Origin: Histoplasma ohiense
Lineage: Eukaryota > Ascomycota > Eurotiomycetes > Onygenales > Ajellomycetaceae
DNA: 64,000 nucleotides
NCBI GenBank assembly: GCA_017607445.1
Contig: JAEVHH010000004.1
Coordinates: 2,914,001-2,978,000, forward strand
Direction of reading: 5' to 3'
Each line of letters begins with the position of its first letter. Position 1 is the stretch's first letter. Both the position numbers and the translations under genes were made by a program. The notes under the pieces were generated by a model. The model saw only the letters and a list, made by a program, of their open reading frames with translations. It was not told where the DNA came from and did not search any database. Positions 11,691 through 21,822 of the stretch are shown here, piece after piece.

Positions 11691-12866
11691 TCAACACCAG
11701 GCGTACTTCTCGTTCCAATACCAGTCAACGTCCTCGCCTAGCCCAAGCTGCTTGCCATTCCATTTCAGGCTGCATATGCTGGTTTGTTCCCTATGCTCTA
11801 TTTGCGCCGTCGGACTCAACATTTTAACAGCTTTTTCGACGACTGGAGTCGGATTCCAAATATCAACACGGCTCCTGCCCCACTCATGTGCCTCCAACTG
11901 AGCGCAATAGAGAGCTGCAGCCAGCGCCTCAACTACCGCTTTCTCTTCGGCTGGCGACCTTGGTTCCTCGTACAACGTTCGCAGTATGAACAGCACGTTG
12001 TCCTTCTCAGCGTTTCCAAAGTTCCGATTCCAACAAATGAAAACCTTACGGCTTTCAACGCAGGCGCCCTTCACTTTAGGCTCGCCCTTGCCAGGAAACA
12101 GAATCTTCGAGTAGAACTCCTCTCGAGCCCAATGCCAGCTCAAAGCTGCATAATCAGGCACAAATGCAACCTTGGCCCTTTTTGAATTGTGGGACGCCTC
12201 CCGTAAGATTTGTTGGTACTTCTCAAGTGCCGCATCGGAGCACATGAGCCGTCTGACGTCGTCGGCCTGCATTTCCCCAGCCATGCCTAAATCGACTCCA
12301 GAAACGCTCTGCTTTCCTTTATCTTTGGAGACGGGTGGGAGACTGATGTGCGAGGAAGGGAAGGCTTTCCAGCCACGTTCCGCATAAAAAGATTTGCCGA
12401 TATCCGAATAGAGGACAGAAAATACACCCCTCTTCCGCACCGAATCCTCCTGTTGCCATGTGTCCAACCTCTTCGCGAGCTCAGAAATCATCCGCCCCGC
12501 GTAACCCCGACGTCGAAACTCTGGCTTTGAAAAGACACTTCCAACGCCATGGGCCAGGATCTGCTCGACTTTCCCGTCGTGGGCTAGCCAGGCGCGTTTG
12601 CTAAAGGACTCGCAGCTGCTGAGAATGGGACGGTTATCGGGGGGCAAGTGGCGGTCGACGAGGATCCATAGGGTCATTGCGCCGTCCTTGGTCATGTCCT
12701 GGTTCATGAGATGGTTCTCGCGCTGGACGTACTGATCGGCATCCAGCACGCCTTTCCATTCCCGGCTGTTTGCTTTCAGACATTCGATACGTTCTGCGGG
12801 GGTGGGGACGACGAGAGTGAGATCCGCAGAGTCTGACAGAGGCATGGGGCAATCGGAGGAACCCAT
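11691..12866 (-). CDS. LYC1: GNAT-family acetyltransferase, LYC1-like
   Basis: Intronless, 391 residues. The N-terminal half is a GNAT fold. VGSVFSKPEFRRRGYAGRM (residues 108-126) is the acetyl-CoA binding motif A, with the R-x-x-G-x-A/G loop at 118-124, and SVLYSDIGKSFYAERGWKAF is the usual motif B/C end with the Y-x-x-x-GW signature. The C-terminal half (from about residue 200, RRLMCSDAALEKYQ, then ALSWHWAREEFYSKIL) matches the fungal LYC1 C-terminal domain. Yarrowia LYC1 acetylates lysine at N6 in lysine catabolism; many filamentous fungi have several paralogues of unknown substrate, so the symbol denotes the family rather than a proven enzyme. It is transcribed towards DCC1 and divergently from the RBR ligase gene. 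Confidence 0.82.
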   Translation of the reverse strand: MGSSDCPMPLSDSADLTLVVPTPAERIECLKANSREWKGVLDADQYVQRENHLMNQDMTKDGAMTLWILVDRHLPPDNRPILSSCESFSKRAWLAHDGKVEQILAHGVGSVFSKPEFRRRGYAGRMISELAKRLDTWQQEDSVRKRGVFSVLYSDIGKSFYAERGWKAFPSSHISLPPVSKDKGKQSVSGVDLGMAGEMQADDVRRLMCSDAALEKYQQILREASHNSKRAKVAFVPDYAALSWHWAREEFYSKILFPGKGEPKVKGACVESRKVFICWNRNFGNAEKDNVLFILRTLYEEPRSPAEEKAVVEALAAALYCAQLEAHEWGRSRVDIWNPTPVVEKAVKMLSPTAQIEHREQTSICSLKWNGKQLGLGEDVDWYWNEKYAWC

Positions 12867-14455
12867 GGTTTTTAAAGGTTCAGTTCCTAACTTTATCTTG
12901 TGTTGTTTCCTTTTGGATCAAGTGCCGTCCGAGAGAGAGGGATGTATAAATGAGACAGATATGAGTATATAATGTATTCCATCGGTCCCAAGGTATCTGG
13001 ATGGGCAAAGAAGGGAGGTTTGTAGGCATGGATGGAGCTACCCAGGCAGGTAGAATAAACGGAAACAAGGATACAGAACCCCGATTCGCGAGAATGGCCG
13101 AGTCAGCAACCTTCCCATGCAGGGTGCGCCGCCGTTTCTGGGCAGTGGCAGCCCTGGGCCATTGCCGTTGGGCCCAACGTGCTTGGCATTTATTAGTAAT
13201 ACACACACTCTCTGTCTTTCGTGGCAATATATCACAATGCTAAGCAGGCCCAAGGCTGATTTGAGAGCTGGATTGGGAACTCGAAGCTGTCCGTGTATGT
13301 AGGCTACTTGCTAATAGGGAAAAATTCACCGCCCATTGAGAAGAGAGATGCTGAGAGGTCTTACAATTCAACTTGTTACTAAGTATAGCGGGTGTACATT
13401 TTAAATGGGCTCTTGTGTGCCGAAGGTTTTTCCAAGCCGAAATTTGACCAGGTCCCGACGGAAAGCGACGTCATCCGGCAGGGGCTAGGCCGAAGCGCTT
13501 TGCCGGATTCGGGGTCGCGGTGCGGGGAAGCTGCTTAGTCACATCCAGCCAGTTGGAGAGATGACTAACCAACCTGTGCTCAGCGGCTCAGCTGCCCGTG
13601 CACCGATGCAGATTAGCGCACGAAAGGACAAGGACTTCAACGGCGGAAACAACACCACGCAAGCAACCAACACGTTGGTTGGGAGTCAGCATGGTGTGGC
13701 TGTGAGATTGTGTGTGCCGCTCTTCCAGGCATGCGGACCGGCTTCCAGAACAAGCCATATGCATCTGTTGCTAACAAAGCGGAAATAATAATCGAGGATT
13801 TGAAGGGCACGGCTGTGTTCTGGCGGTTGTCATGCTTGGATGATAAGCATCCGCACCGAATCTTGAACCTCCTCTCTTCCGGCGGTTATTCCGTGCCACT
13901 GCGCATGCAAGGCAGAGAGGGCTTCAATTCTAACATCTGCCCTTGCTGCTCTAAATGTCTCATTCACTCGTTATCTAGGTTTCTATTCCTTGGTTTTGAA
14001 TTGTGCGAGCACCAACCCCGCCAACCCTCAAGGAGCTAAAAGCTCCTCAATCTACTTGAGAGTTGGCTCTTATTCTACCCCAACCTACGGGGCTTGATAT
14101 CTAAGTGGGACGAGTGTCAAATGGTAATATCAGATATATTTTTGTCGCTCTGGTTTTCGATCTGCAGCTGTCAAGCTTTGTATTTTGTTGACAGGTACAG
14201 AAGCCCCTCTCGTTTGTATTGCATGCGAAATTTGTTGTTCGAATCGAGAGGAACCTTCTGCTTGTCAGGCAATTTGTCAATTGTTTTGCGATTCTTGATT
14301 GTTCTGCTCGAAATTTTTGTCCCTTTCTCCCCCCCCCCCCCCTTTTTTTTTTGTTTGCTTTTTTTTCGTACCTAATCTACCTCTATATCCTCACTTCATT
14401 TTGACTTTCTAACAAACTAGCGCCCAACCGTTAAAACAAGCAGCACATCGAAATT
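12867..14455. other. divergent intergenic region between LYC1-like and RBR genes
   Basis: About 1.6 kb with no supported gene. The right part carries a C14 run (14329-14342) directly followed by a T run and other pyrimidine-rich sequence, common in fungal core promoters. Confidence 0.5.
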
Positions 14456-14506
14456 ATGAGCCATGAAACGAAAACTCCCCATTATCGACCTGACAGGCAA
14501 TGGTGA
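14456..14506 (+). promoter_or_regulatory. upstream ORF overlapping the RBR start codon
   Basis: The ATG at 14456 lies 7 nt before the main ATG at 14463, in another frame. It encodes 16 residues and stops inside the main coding region. If ribosomes use it, initiation at the main ATG would need leaky scanning. This is inference from sequence only. Confidence 0.4.
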
Positions 14507-17226
14507 AAAGGAAACTAAAGTTCCCAGGTTAAGTGACTGCACTTCCCTCCCATCTCAACCTCGGCCCCGACCAACCTCTCCGAAAAACAAATATCACGAT
14601 GTATGTGCTCGAGTCGCGACCATTTTCCCGGGCATTAACTTCGAGTATGTTAGGCAGCTTCACAAGCGCCTCATATTGGCATACCCAGGCGTTGATGCGG
14701 AGGAAGCTTTGGTCAATCAGATTATGGATTTGGGCCCATACCCGCAGGAACAAGCACCAGCGGAGGTCGAAAATGCTTTGCAAAATGTTCCGGGAAAGCC
14801 TCTGCCACAAGCTAGTTCCAAGGTAACCTGGGGCGTGGATGATGGGATCATCCGGAATAATTCTTATTATCGAGCTAGGTAAGGCCAACTTCCATTCCCG
14901 GTACAGTTTCACTGCTTTTTGTTTATATCACTGGAAGCTCCGGGCTTAGGCCATGAAATCGCAGCACAAGTACATTAATTGAATATGCTTCACTCATGTC
15001 GATTTTGATTACTCAGTATTTTTATTATAAATAGCTAATGATTTGCCAGTCAATATCTGTTACAAGTACACTTCCCCAAAATTCCTCCGGAGTACATACG
15101 TTCCGTGTTACAGTCGCAGAAATCATTGTTCGCTGCATATGCAAACCTAGACCAATCCGAAAGCACCTACGATCTGACCAGTCATCCTCTATATGAACGA
15201 CGCCGTCCTGGAATGCCAGACAAACTGGAACTTCGGTCAAATATCTCGATTGATCCTGGCCTGTTCCGTGAGCTCCAGGCTGCTAGAGAAGAGCAACAAA
15301 AAAAAGAAGGTAATAGACTTTTTTTTAAAAAATGCAGGAAACACTAACCCCTCATCGCATGCCAGCTTTGCTAATCAAACTTCAGAGAAACGACAACGTG
15401 AGAGAGAATTGGCTGAATTGGAGGCCCGAAATGAAGCTGCATGCATCGCACAGGGCGATATCATGGAATGCCAGTGCTGTTATACGGATACACCTATCAA
15501 CCGTATGGTACCTTGCACAGGAGAAAATATTCACTTCTTCTGTAAGGAGTGTGTTAGATCCACTGCGAAGACCCAAATTGGAGTTATGAAGTATGAAGTG
15601 AACTGTATGGACACAAGCGGCTGTGGTGCTGGTTTCGACAGACAGATTCTAGCGGAGGTCCTAGGGAAATCACTGATGAATAAATTAGAACAACTTCAGC
15701 AGCGCGACGAGATTGCAAAAGCAGAGCTTGAAGGGCTGCATGATTGTCCCTTTTGTGACTTCAAAGCCATATGTCCTCCAGTTGAAGTGGATCGCGAATT
15801 CCATTGCCAGAATCCAGAGTGCAAAAAAGTGAGCTGTCGTCGCTGTGGCCTAGCATCTCACATTCCCAAAACCTGCGAGCAGGCCAATGACAAGAAAACA
15901 CCAGCAAGACAGAAGGTAGAGGAGGCCATGAGTGAGGCGCTTATTAGGACCTGCCCTAACCCCAAGTGCAATGTCAAAATGATCAAGGAAGATGGCTGTA
16001 ACAAAATGATATGCGTGAAATGCCGTTATGCGATGTGTTACGTTTGCAAGAAGAACATTACTAGGGAGGGGTACGGTCACTTTGGCAAGCCACCGAATTA
16101 TTGTCCTCTCCATGATGTCAAGACCAATGTTCGCCACTTCGAGGAGGTTTCAAGTGCGCATAAGAAAGCGATCGAAGAGGTCATGAAAGCCGATCCGCAA
16201 TTGAGACTAGAGGAATTGGCGATCGAGGCCCCTAAGATAGAACTTCAGAAAACATCAGCCCCTGTGGGCCAGGCTCAGATACGAAACCGGCACCATCGCA
16301 ACAACGCTCTGGCTAGACACGGTCGAATTCCAGGCGTCGCTCCATTCCATCCAGCCCAACCCGGTGCTGCGGGCCTAGGAGTCAATGCTCAGGTTCCCAT
16401 ACACGCCCCTGTGAACCGTAACCATCCAGTTCCTGAGGCTTACCCTCAACCAGTCCCAGTCCAAGATATGGCCAACCAGCTTGGTCCTTTTGGAGGAGTC
16501 GTGGAACGGACGAACCGAGCCGAACATCTTCAGCCGATTGCCCAGCACTATTTTGAGCCTCAGATCTGGAATCAGGGAGGTAATTTTCATTTTGTCGCGC
16601 CGGCTGCTGCTCCGCAGGTACCATTTTATCCACCATTGCAGTATGATCCGAACTTCCAGCCACATAATGACTATCGCCATCATCACCACGGCTATCCGCT
16701 GCAAGCGAGACATTCTGGTGAAAAACCACCGATAGCGCGGCAACAACCTCGTCCAGCCCAGCAACCCCAGAACCAGAATCAACTTACTCATCAAGCTGAA
16801 CAACATCCACAGCATCAGCCCCAGTTCGGGAATCTCCAAGGTCAACCTCAATTCCAAATACACCACCACCCCCGCAATCTTCAGCCAGCGCACGTTACAC
16901 CTGTGCTCGCAGCCAACCCATTTGGGAAAAACTCGGTTTCCGGTCCATCTCTGCGCGGGAACCAGCAGCCAAATAAGTCCCCTGTCGTGGGTGGCGGTGC
17001 GCCAGGAAAAATCCATCCATGCAAACCAGTAGTGCAAGCCGAGCCCTTTGTTCGGCTCAACCCTCCCGCACATATGCAAGCAGGACCGTTCGTTGCTCGG
17101 CACGTTATCTCCAACAACCACCAACACCTCAACGTCAACAATAACCATATTCATCATAATAAACCAACTTTCCGCTATCCGGTTGATATACCTGATGCCA
17201 CCCCACGTCGGTTTCCGCGCAATTGA
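14463..17226 (+). CDS. RING-between-RING (RBR) E3 ubiquitin ligase, RNF216/TRIAD3-like
   Basis: Three exons: 14463-14878, 15050-15309, 15386-17226; 838 residues. The start MKRKLPIIDLTG is typical of fungal members. RING1 is CQCCYTD...CKECV, the IBR is CPFCDF...CRRCG, and RING2 is CPNPKCNVKMIKEDGCNKMIC. The Cys in DGCNKM is the expected thioester-forming catalytic residue by comparison with HHARI. The order and the FPKIPPEYI segment before RING1 fit the RNF216/TRIAD3 subgroup. The last ~260 residues are Pro/Gln/His-rich and disordered. Intron 1 was fixed by phase (AG|T) with branch GCTAATG; intron 2 uses TTCAG at 15381-15385, which gives KKEEKRQREREL. RBR ligases take ubiquitin from E2 onto their own Cys, then to substrate; the substrate is unknown. 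UBA1, the E1, lies in the same window. Confidence 0.87.
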
Positions 17227-18060
17227 CTTTTTGTTCTCTCGCTCGCTCTTTCCTGGCTTATGGTAGGCTGGAGGTTGGATACCTCCATTTCTTTTCCTTT
17301 TTTTTTCTTTCTTAACATACGCTCTTCTTCTACCACAGCCCATAACTATCCTGCTTCATCTTGAATTCTAATCTAACTCAGATATTCTCCATATCTTAAT
17401 GAACTTTTTTTTTTTGTTTATTTTCCCTTTTTTTTCGGCATCATGCATCAGCACATCTTGAGCCATCAGGCGATTCGTTATGTTTTTAATATAGAGACAC
17501 AAGTTTCGGTCTTTGGTCTTACCCCCTTCTTCTCTTCTTGTATCCCCTTCACTTATTAGAGTCGATCTAGTATTTCTGGGATGAGATTTATCCCTCCTAC
17601 CCTTTCTGTCCATTTTTTAATTGGAGGGTAAATATGTAATTTACCTGGCGGCATCAGTTTTGGGGTTTTGATGGTTTTGCACTTAATTGAAAATGGCGGA
17701 ATCAGTTATTCATTGTATTTTTTTCCCCCTTGTATTTTCTTCTCCCCCCATCCTCTTCATTTTTTTTTTCTTTTCTTCTCCCTCCCTTAGATTCACCTTC
17801 AATTTCTGTTCTTAGGGGTTCTATTTCGTTTCCTTTGGAATGCGACGCCCTAAACCTCAACGTCAACATGAGATGGCCACATATAGGTGTAGTAGCATAA
17901 TTGTATATATTTATAGCATTCAATTTCAGTAAATTGAGTGATACTTGTACTGAAAGACCAAGGACTTGATGAGCACAGGAGTTCACTTTCAATTGAGATT
18001 CATATATCTATCTGTCTATATATCTTGGAAGTAGATAATGGCCGCAGTAGAAAGAAACCA

Positions 18061-18103
<43 letters not shown>

Positions 18104-19130
18104 CGGTTTTTTCAGATCTATTTATAATCATAATATAATAACTACTATATAATATATCCCCGGAATCCCTTTAATTTTCCACCCTTGACCCCGCCTATCG
18201 TCATGATAAATCAATCATATCAGTATATCACCAACCATCGTACGATCGTACGTCTTACAGTGGGTGTTATTTCGTGTCCCGTTCATTCGTTCCCGTCCGT
18301 CATCCTCCTTTGCGTCCCCTTTGCGTCCTCTTTCCTTCTCTTCCCTTCTAGTTCTACCGCCCCCGACCCTCTTCCCTTCGCGCCCCCCTCTTCATTTAAA
18401 ATAACGGGCCAGACAGATGAGATAATTTTTTTTTTCTTTTTGTTGGGAATTGAATAAAGAAACAAACAAGCAAAATTATAACATGCAAAAGCGATGCAAA
18501 AGCGATGCAAAAGAAAGGTAATTCAAAAAAGGAAGCGGTGAGGAAAATTGAAATTTGGTCATGAAATGGAAATGTCTGATGGCTGGAAAATGGAAATAAC
18601 TGGAAACAAAGAGGGTGGGGGGAAAAAAAATAAATAAATAAAATAAAAAAATGAAATGAAAAAAGAAATGAATTGGCAACTAACTACTTAGAGGTGGTTT
18701 GAATGTAAGCTAAGAAAAGAGAATAAGAACTGAGAAGATAAACTTAACCGGAGATGTTTGCCAGAGTGATCTTTCAAGTAAAGGTTTTCTTGGGAAATTT
18801 AATGAATGAAATGTAAAGGGGTTTGGGAGAATGAAGAAATGAACATCAAGTGTAGAGCTTGAGATAGGAATATAATGCATGGAACGTAAACAGGACAAAT
18901 GGCGAATAGGGGAAAACAGAGAAGACAAGATGAGGATCAAAACACACTTAAAAAATCCCCTTGAGTTAAACAATACCAATCGACAAGCCTTTTCCCTTCT
19001 CCTTGTGTTTCAACTTGAAGAAAGGGGGGTTCGTCACGGTCCCCGGCCCTTTCACCATTCCTCGTTACTCCAATTCAAGAGGGAAAGAAACAAAATACCC
19101 TCGATCTAATTACAATTTTCAAATTCACAT
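17227..19130. other. intergenic between convergent RBR and REV7 genes
   Basis: About 1.9 kb with no gene. It is low-complexity: T and A runs, a 35-A tract (18066-18100), and a small tandem GATGCAAAAGC near 18483-18512. Open frames on both strands here are compositional. Confidence 0.5.
18066..18100. repeat. A35 homopolymer
   Basis: Thirty-five consecutive A residues in the convergent intergenic region; the longest homopolymer noticed in the window. Confidence 0.9.
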
Positions 19131-20189
19131 TCACGGCGGATGCTCCGCCCGAATCCGGTCCAGCTCCTCAAACTTCCCTTTCGCTTCCTCGATCCACACC
19201 TCCAATTTCATTTCCCCAGCATCCACCGTTCGGACGGGCACTGTCTTCGCCCGACCACGCGAGCCACGTTTTCCATCCATTTTACCCCCTACACCACCAT
19301 CGCCTCCTCCCCCTCCTCCGCTGCCGTTCTTGGACGTCATATTGTTGTCGAAGGAGTCGTCATTAGCGGGACTGTGATCTGTGTGATTTGAGCAGCCGTT
19401 TGCAATTTTATTATTATTATTGCTGGTGGAGCTGTTGAGGTCTTCTTTCCTGTAGGGCTCAGCGGCGATCCAGAGTTGCTCCTCCTTGGTGACGCCTGCG
19501 GGGCTGTCAGCGTTGTTGCGCAGGACGATGTGGAGGGTTGGGGTGTATTCTTCGTCACGGGGGAGTGGGGTTAGGCGGGCACAGGCTGAGGCGAGTCTGG
19601 CCAGGACTGCGCGAAATTGGGCTTCGAGATCGATGGGAATGGGGTGGGGTTGTGATCCTGTCATCGACGGCTGTTCCTGTGGTTGGGTAGTCGTAGAAGT
19701 AGTAGTCGAGGAAGAGCGTTCGAATGGGGTGTGGATATCACCGGCGGGAACCTCTGGTATCTGGGTCATGTCGAAGGTATATCTCTCGAGCGGGCGGTTG
19801 GTGCGCGCGGAGAGAATCACGACAGAGACAGCAGCGACGGAGCATTTCAGCAGTTGGGCCTCGACGGCGGCACAGGCATCAGTTACCCAGGAGCAGACTT
19901 TGGGATGCCTTGATTGCCTCACAGGGTGGTTGAAGTGGCGCACGGGGAGGAAGGTTGGCTGCGGATATACGGCGCGGAGATATAGAATCTGGTGGATGCT
20001 GACTGCCAGGAACGAGGCAATTGCAGACGTCAAGGCAGCATAAGTATCTGGTAGCGGGGATGTGCGGTGGTTGTGAATGTGGTTGTCGTTATTCGGGGGA
20101 GGAGCCGCACCAGAGCTGGCGGGAAGGTTGCTTACGGTGGACAGACGAGGATTGCAGTCCCTGGCAATGCCGTTGTTGGACTGGGCCAT
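19131..20189 (-). CDS. REV7: HORMA-domain protein Rev7/MAD2L2
   Basis: Intronless, 352 residues. Residues ~48-145 carry the first half of a HORMA domain: TYAALTSAIASFLAVSIHQI, LYLRAVYPQPTFLPVRHFN, HPKVCSWVTDACAAVEAQL and, after a short gap, RPLERYTFDM, all typical of Rev7/MAD2B. A second block (AQFRAVLARLASACARLTPLP, then HIVLRN and LWIAAEP) is the second HORMA half. The C-terminal ~100 residues hold a Ser/Asn/Gly-rich insert and a final VDAGEMKLEVWIEEA stretch. Rev7 binds Rev3 and forms DNA polymerase zeta for translesion synthesis. It is longer than the ~200-residue metazoan protein because of Ser/Thr and Asn/Gly insertions, usual in filamentous fungi. It is divergent from the importin gene, with 1.6 kb between start codons. 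Confidence 0.88.
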   Translation of the reverse strand: MAQSNNGIARDCNPRLSTVSNLPASSGAAPPPNNDNHIHNHRTSPLPDTYAALTSAIASFLAVSIHQILYLRAVYPQPTFLPVRHFNHPVRQSRHPKVCSWVTDACAAVEAQLLKCSVAAVSVVILSARTNRPLERYTFDMTQIPEVPAGDIHTPFERSSSTTTSTTTQPQEQPSMTGSQPHPIPIDLEAQFRAVLARLASACARLTPLPRDEEYTPTLHIVLRNNADSPAGVTKEEQLWIAAEPYRKEDLNSSTSNNNNKIANGCSNHTDHSPANDDSFDNNMTSKNGSGGGGGGDGGVGGKMDGKRGSRGRAKTVPVRTVDAGEMKLEVWIEEAKGKFEELDRIRAEHPP

Positions 20190-21822
20190 GGCGCCAGAAA
20201 GGGGTTTGGGAATAAATAGCTCTAGCTCTAGCTCTAGGTTATTTTATTTTTTAAGTATATATTTAATTAAAAATTGGTTCTTTCAACGACGGGAACGGCG
20301 TTGTTTGGTGTGTTGATCAAGGCGTGAGGTGCGACAACAACGACAGCGGCCAGGACCACGACAACGACAAAGACAGAGGCAAGGAGAATCGGAATAGCGG
20401 TGGTTGTGCAAGAGAAGCGGGATGATAGATTCGGCCTGTCGTTTAGTCCTAGTACTGATCATCTCTCGCGGGCGCGTTCTGCAAACTTGGATATTTGGTT
20501 CTCGAAAGACAGATATATAGAAGTGATTTCAAGTTGATGTTGGTGGACTACCTGGCTGGCTGGCTGGCTGGCTAGATGGGATGTTTCCATGGGCTCTCTG
20601 GGGAACAAAAGCCGTAGTAAAATAGTAGGTGGCAAGTAGAGAAGAGTACGGAGTTACAACGAGGGACGGGGAGGATCAGACGATGCACAGCGACAGACGG
20701 CAGCAAGAGAAGAAAAACGGAATGAAGCTAGCAGCCCCGTCGGTTGCAGCAGCGGCGGTGAGAGGAACCAACCGCAATTGCAAATTGCAACAGGAGAAGA
20801 AAAAAAAAGGAAAAACCGGAAAAGAAAAGAGAAATGAAGGAAGAAGAAGAAGAAGAAGAAGAAGAAGAAGAAGAAGCAGCAGCAGAAGAAACGAACAGAA
20901 AAGTTGCCAAAGAGAGACAAAAGTAAACAGGACCAAAAAAAATCACGCTGTGTGCATTCCGTGCAACCCAGGTACCAGGTACAGTATGGTCAGGTACAGT
21001 TACAGCGGCTGAGGAGGTCCCAGTACATGTCCATAGCTTCTTCGCTTCTCGGGTGAGAGCGAGGTAAACAGGACAAAAAGAGACAGCATACGTAGTATAT
21101 ATGATGAAGATTGGACGGGATGCTATTCTGAGATTGGAGATCGATTTGATGTTGCTAACACACATGCAGATAGGTAGATACAGTGGATACATTTTGGCTG
21201 TCTCATCCAATCGAATCTACACGTAGTGGATGTCGGGATGGAAGCTGTGCAATTAATTCCACGCCTCGAATTCCCCTCCCCAACTCACCAACTCACCGTC
21301 TTTTTCTGCCTTTGACGAGAACAAAATCCCCGGAATGAGCCTGACCTGCGTATGTGGCTGCTTCACCTGCATCTGCGGGGTTCCTCTAGGACGAGTCAAT
21401 CTGACTTAGCTTGTCTCCTGTGCATGGATCCACCAGATATTGATTCCATTCGGGTAAGTCCCTAATGAGACCCGGGGACGGGTGGTTTAGGCGTCTCATT
21501 GGGGGCGGTGAAGCCTATATCACCGTTAAAGACAGTTAAAGCCAGAGCCAGGGGCGGCAAGACCCCCGCTGTACTGCCCATACAGTACAGTACGGGATGG
21601 TTACCATACATGGTACAGTACAGGTTTCATCCCTTTTGTCGAGAGGAAACAAAGAACACCCAAGAAAACCCATCCCCATCCCCATCCCCAATTGCAATCC
21701 ACCAGCCAACACGCCGTCCTCCAATACCGTCCTCCAACAAGCCGGATAGGGACAAAACCCAACATAATACCAGCATATCCGCATCTAGGCACCTTCATCC
21801 TAGCCTGGTGCCGCGTCCAACA
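20190..21822. promoter_or_regulatory. divergent promoter region REV7 / KAP114
   Basis: No gene supported. Contains a TGGC tandem near 20550-20572, an (AAG)12 run (20841-20876) and two copies of GTACAGTAC (21585, 21613). A frame open from 21499 leads into the importin gene but carries no domain before the ATG at 21823. Confidence 0.45.
20841..20876. repeat. (AAG)12 microsatellite
   Basis: Twelve AAG units followed by three CAG units, within the divergent REV7/KAP114 region. It makes Arg/Lys-rich or poly-Phe/Leu open frames on both strands that are not genes. Confidence 0.9.

Noticed and set aside
16375..17343. 322-codon open frame on the minus strand
   Set aside because: It is antisense to the RBR ligase C-terminal Gln/Pro region and has no domain; composition effect of the coding strand.
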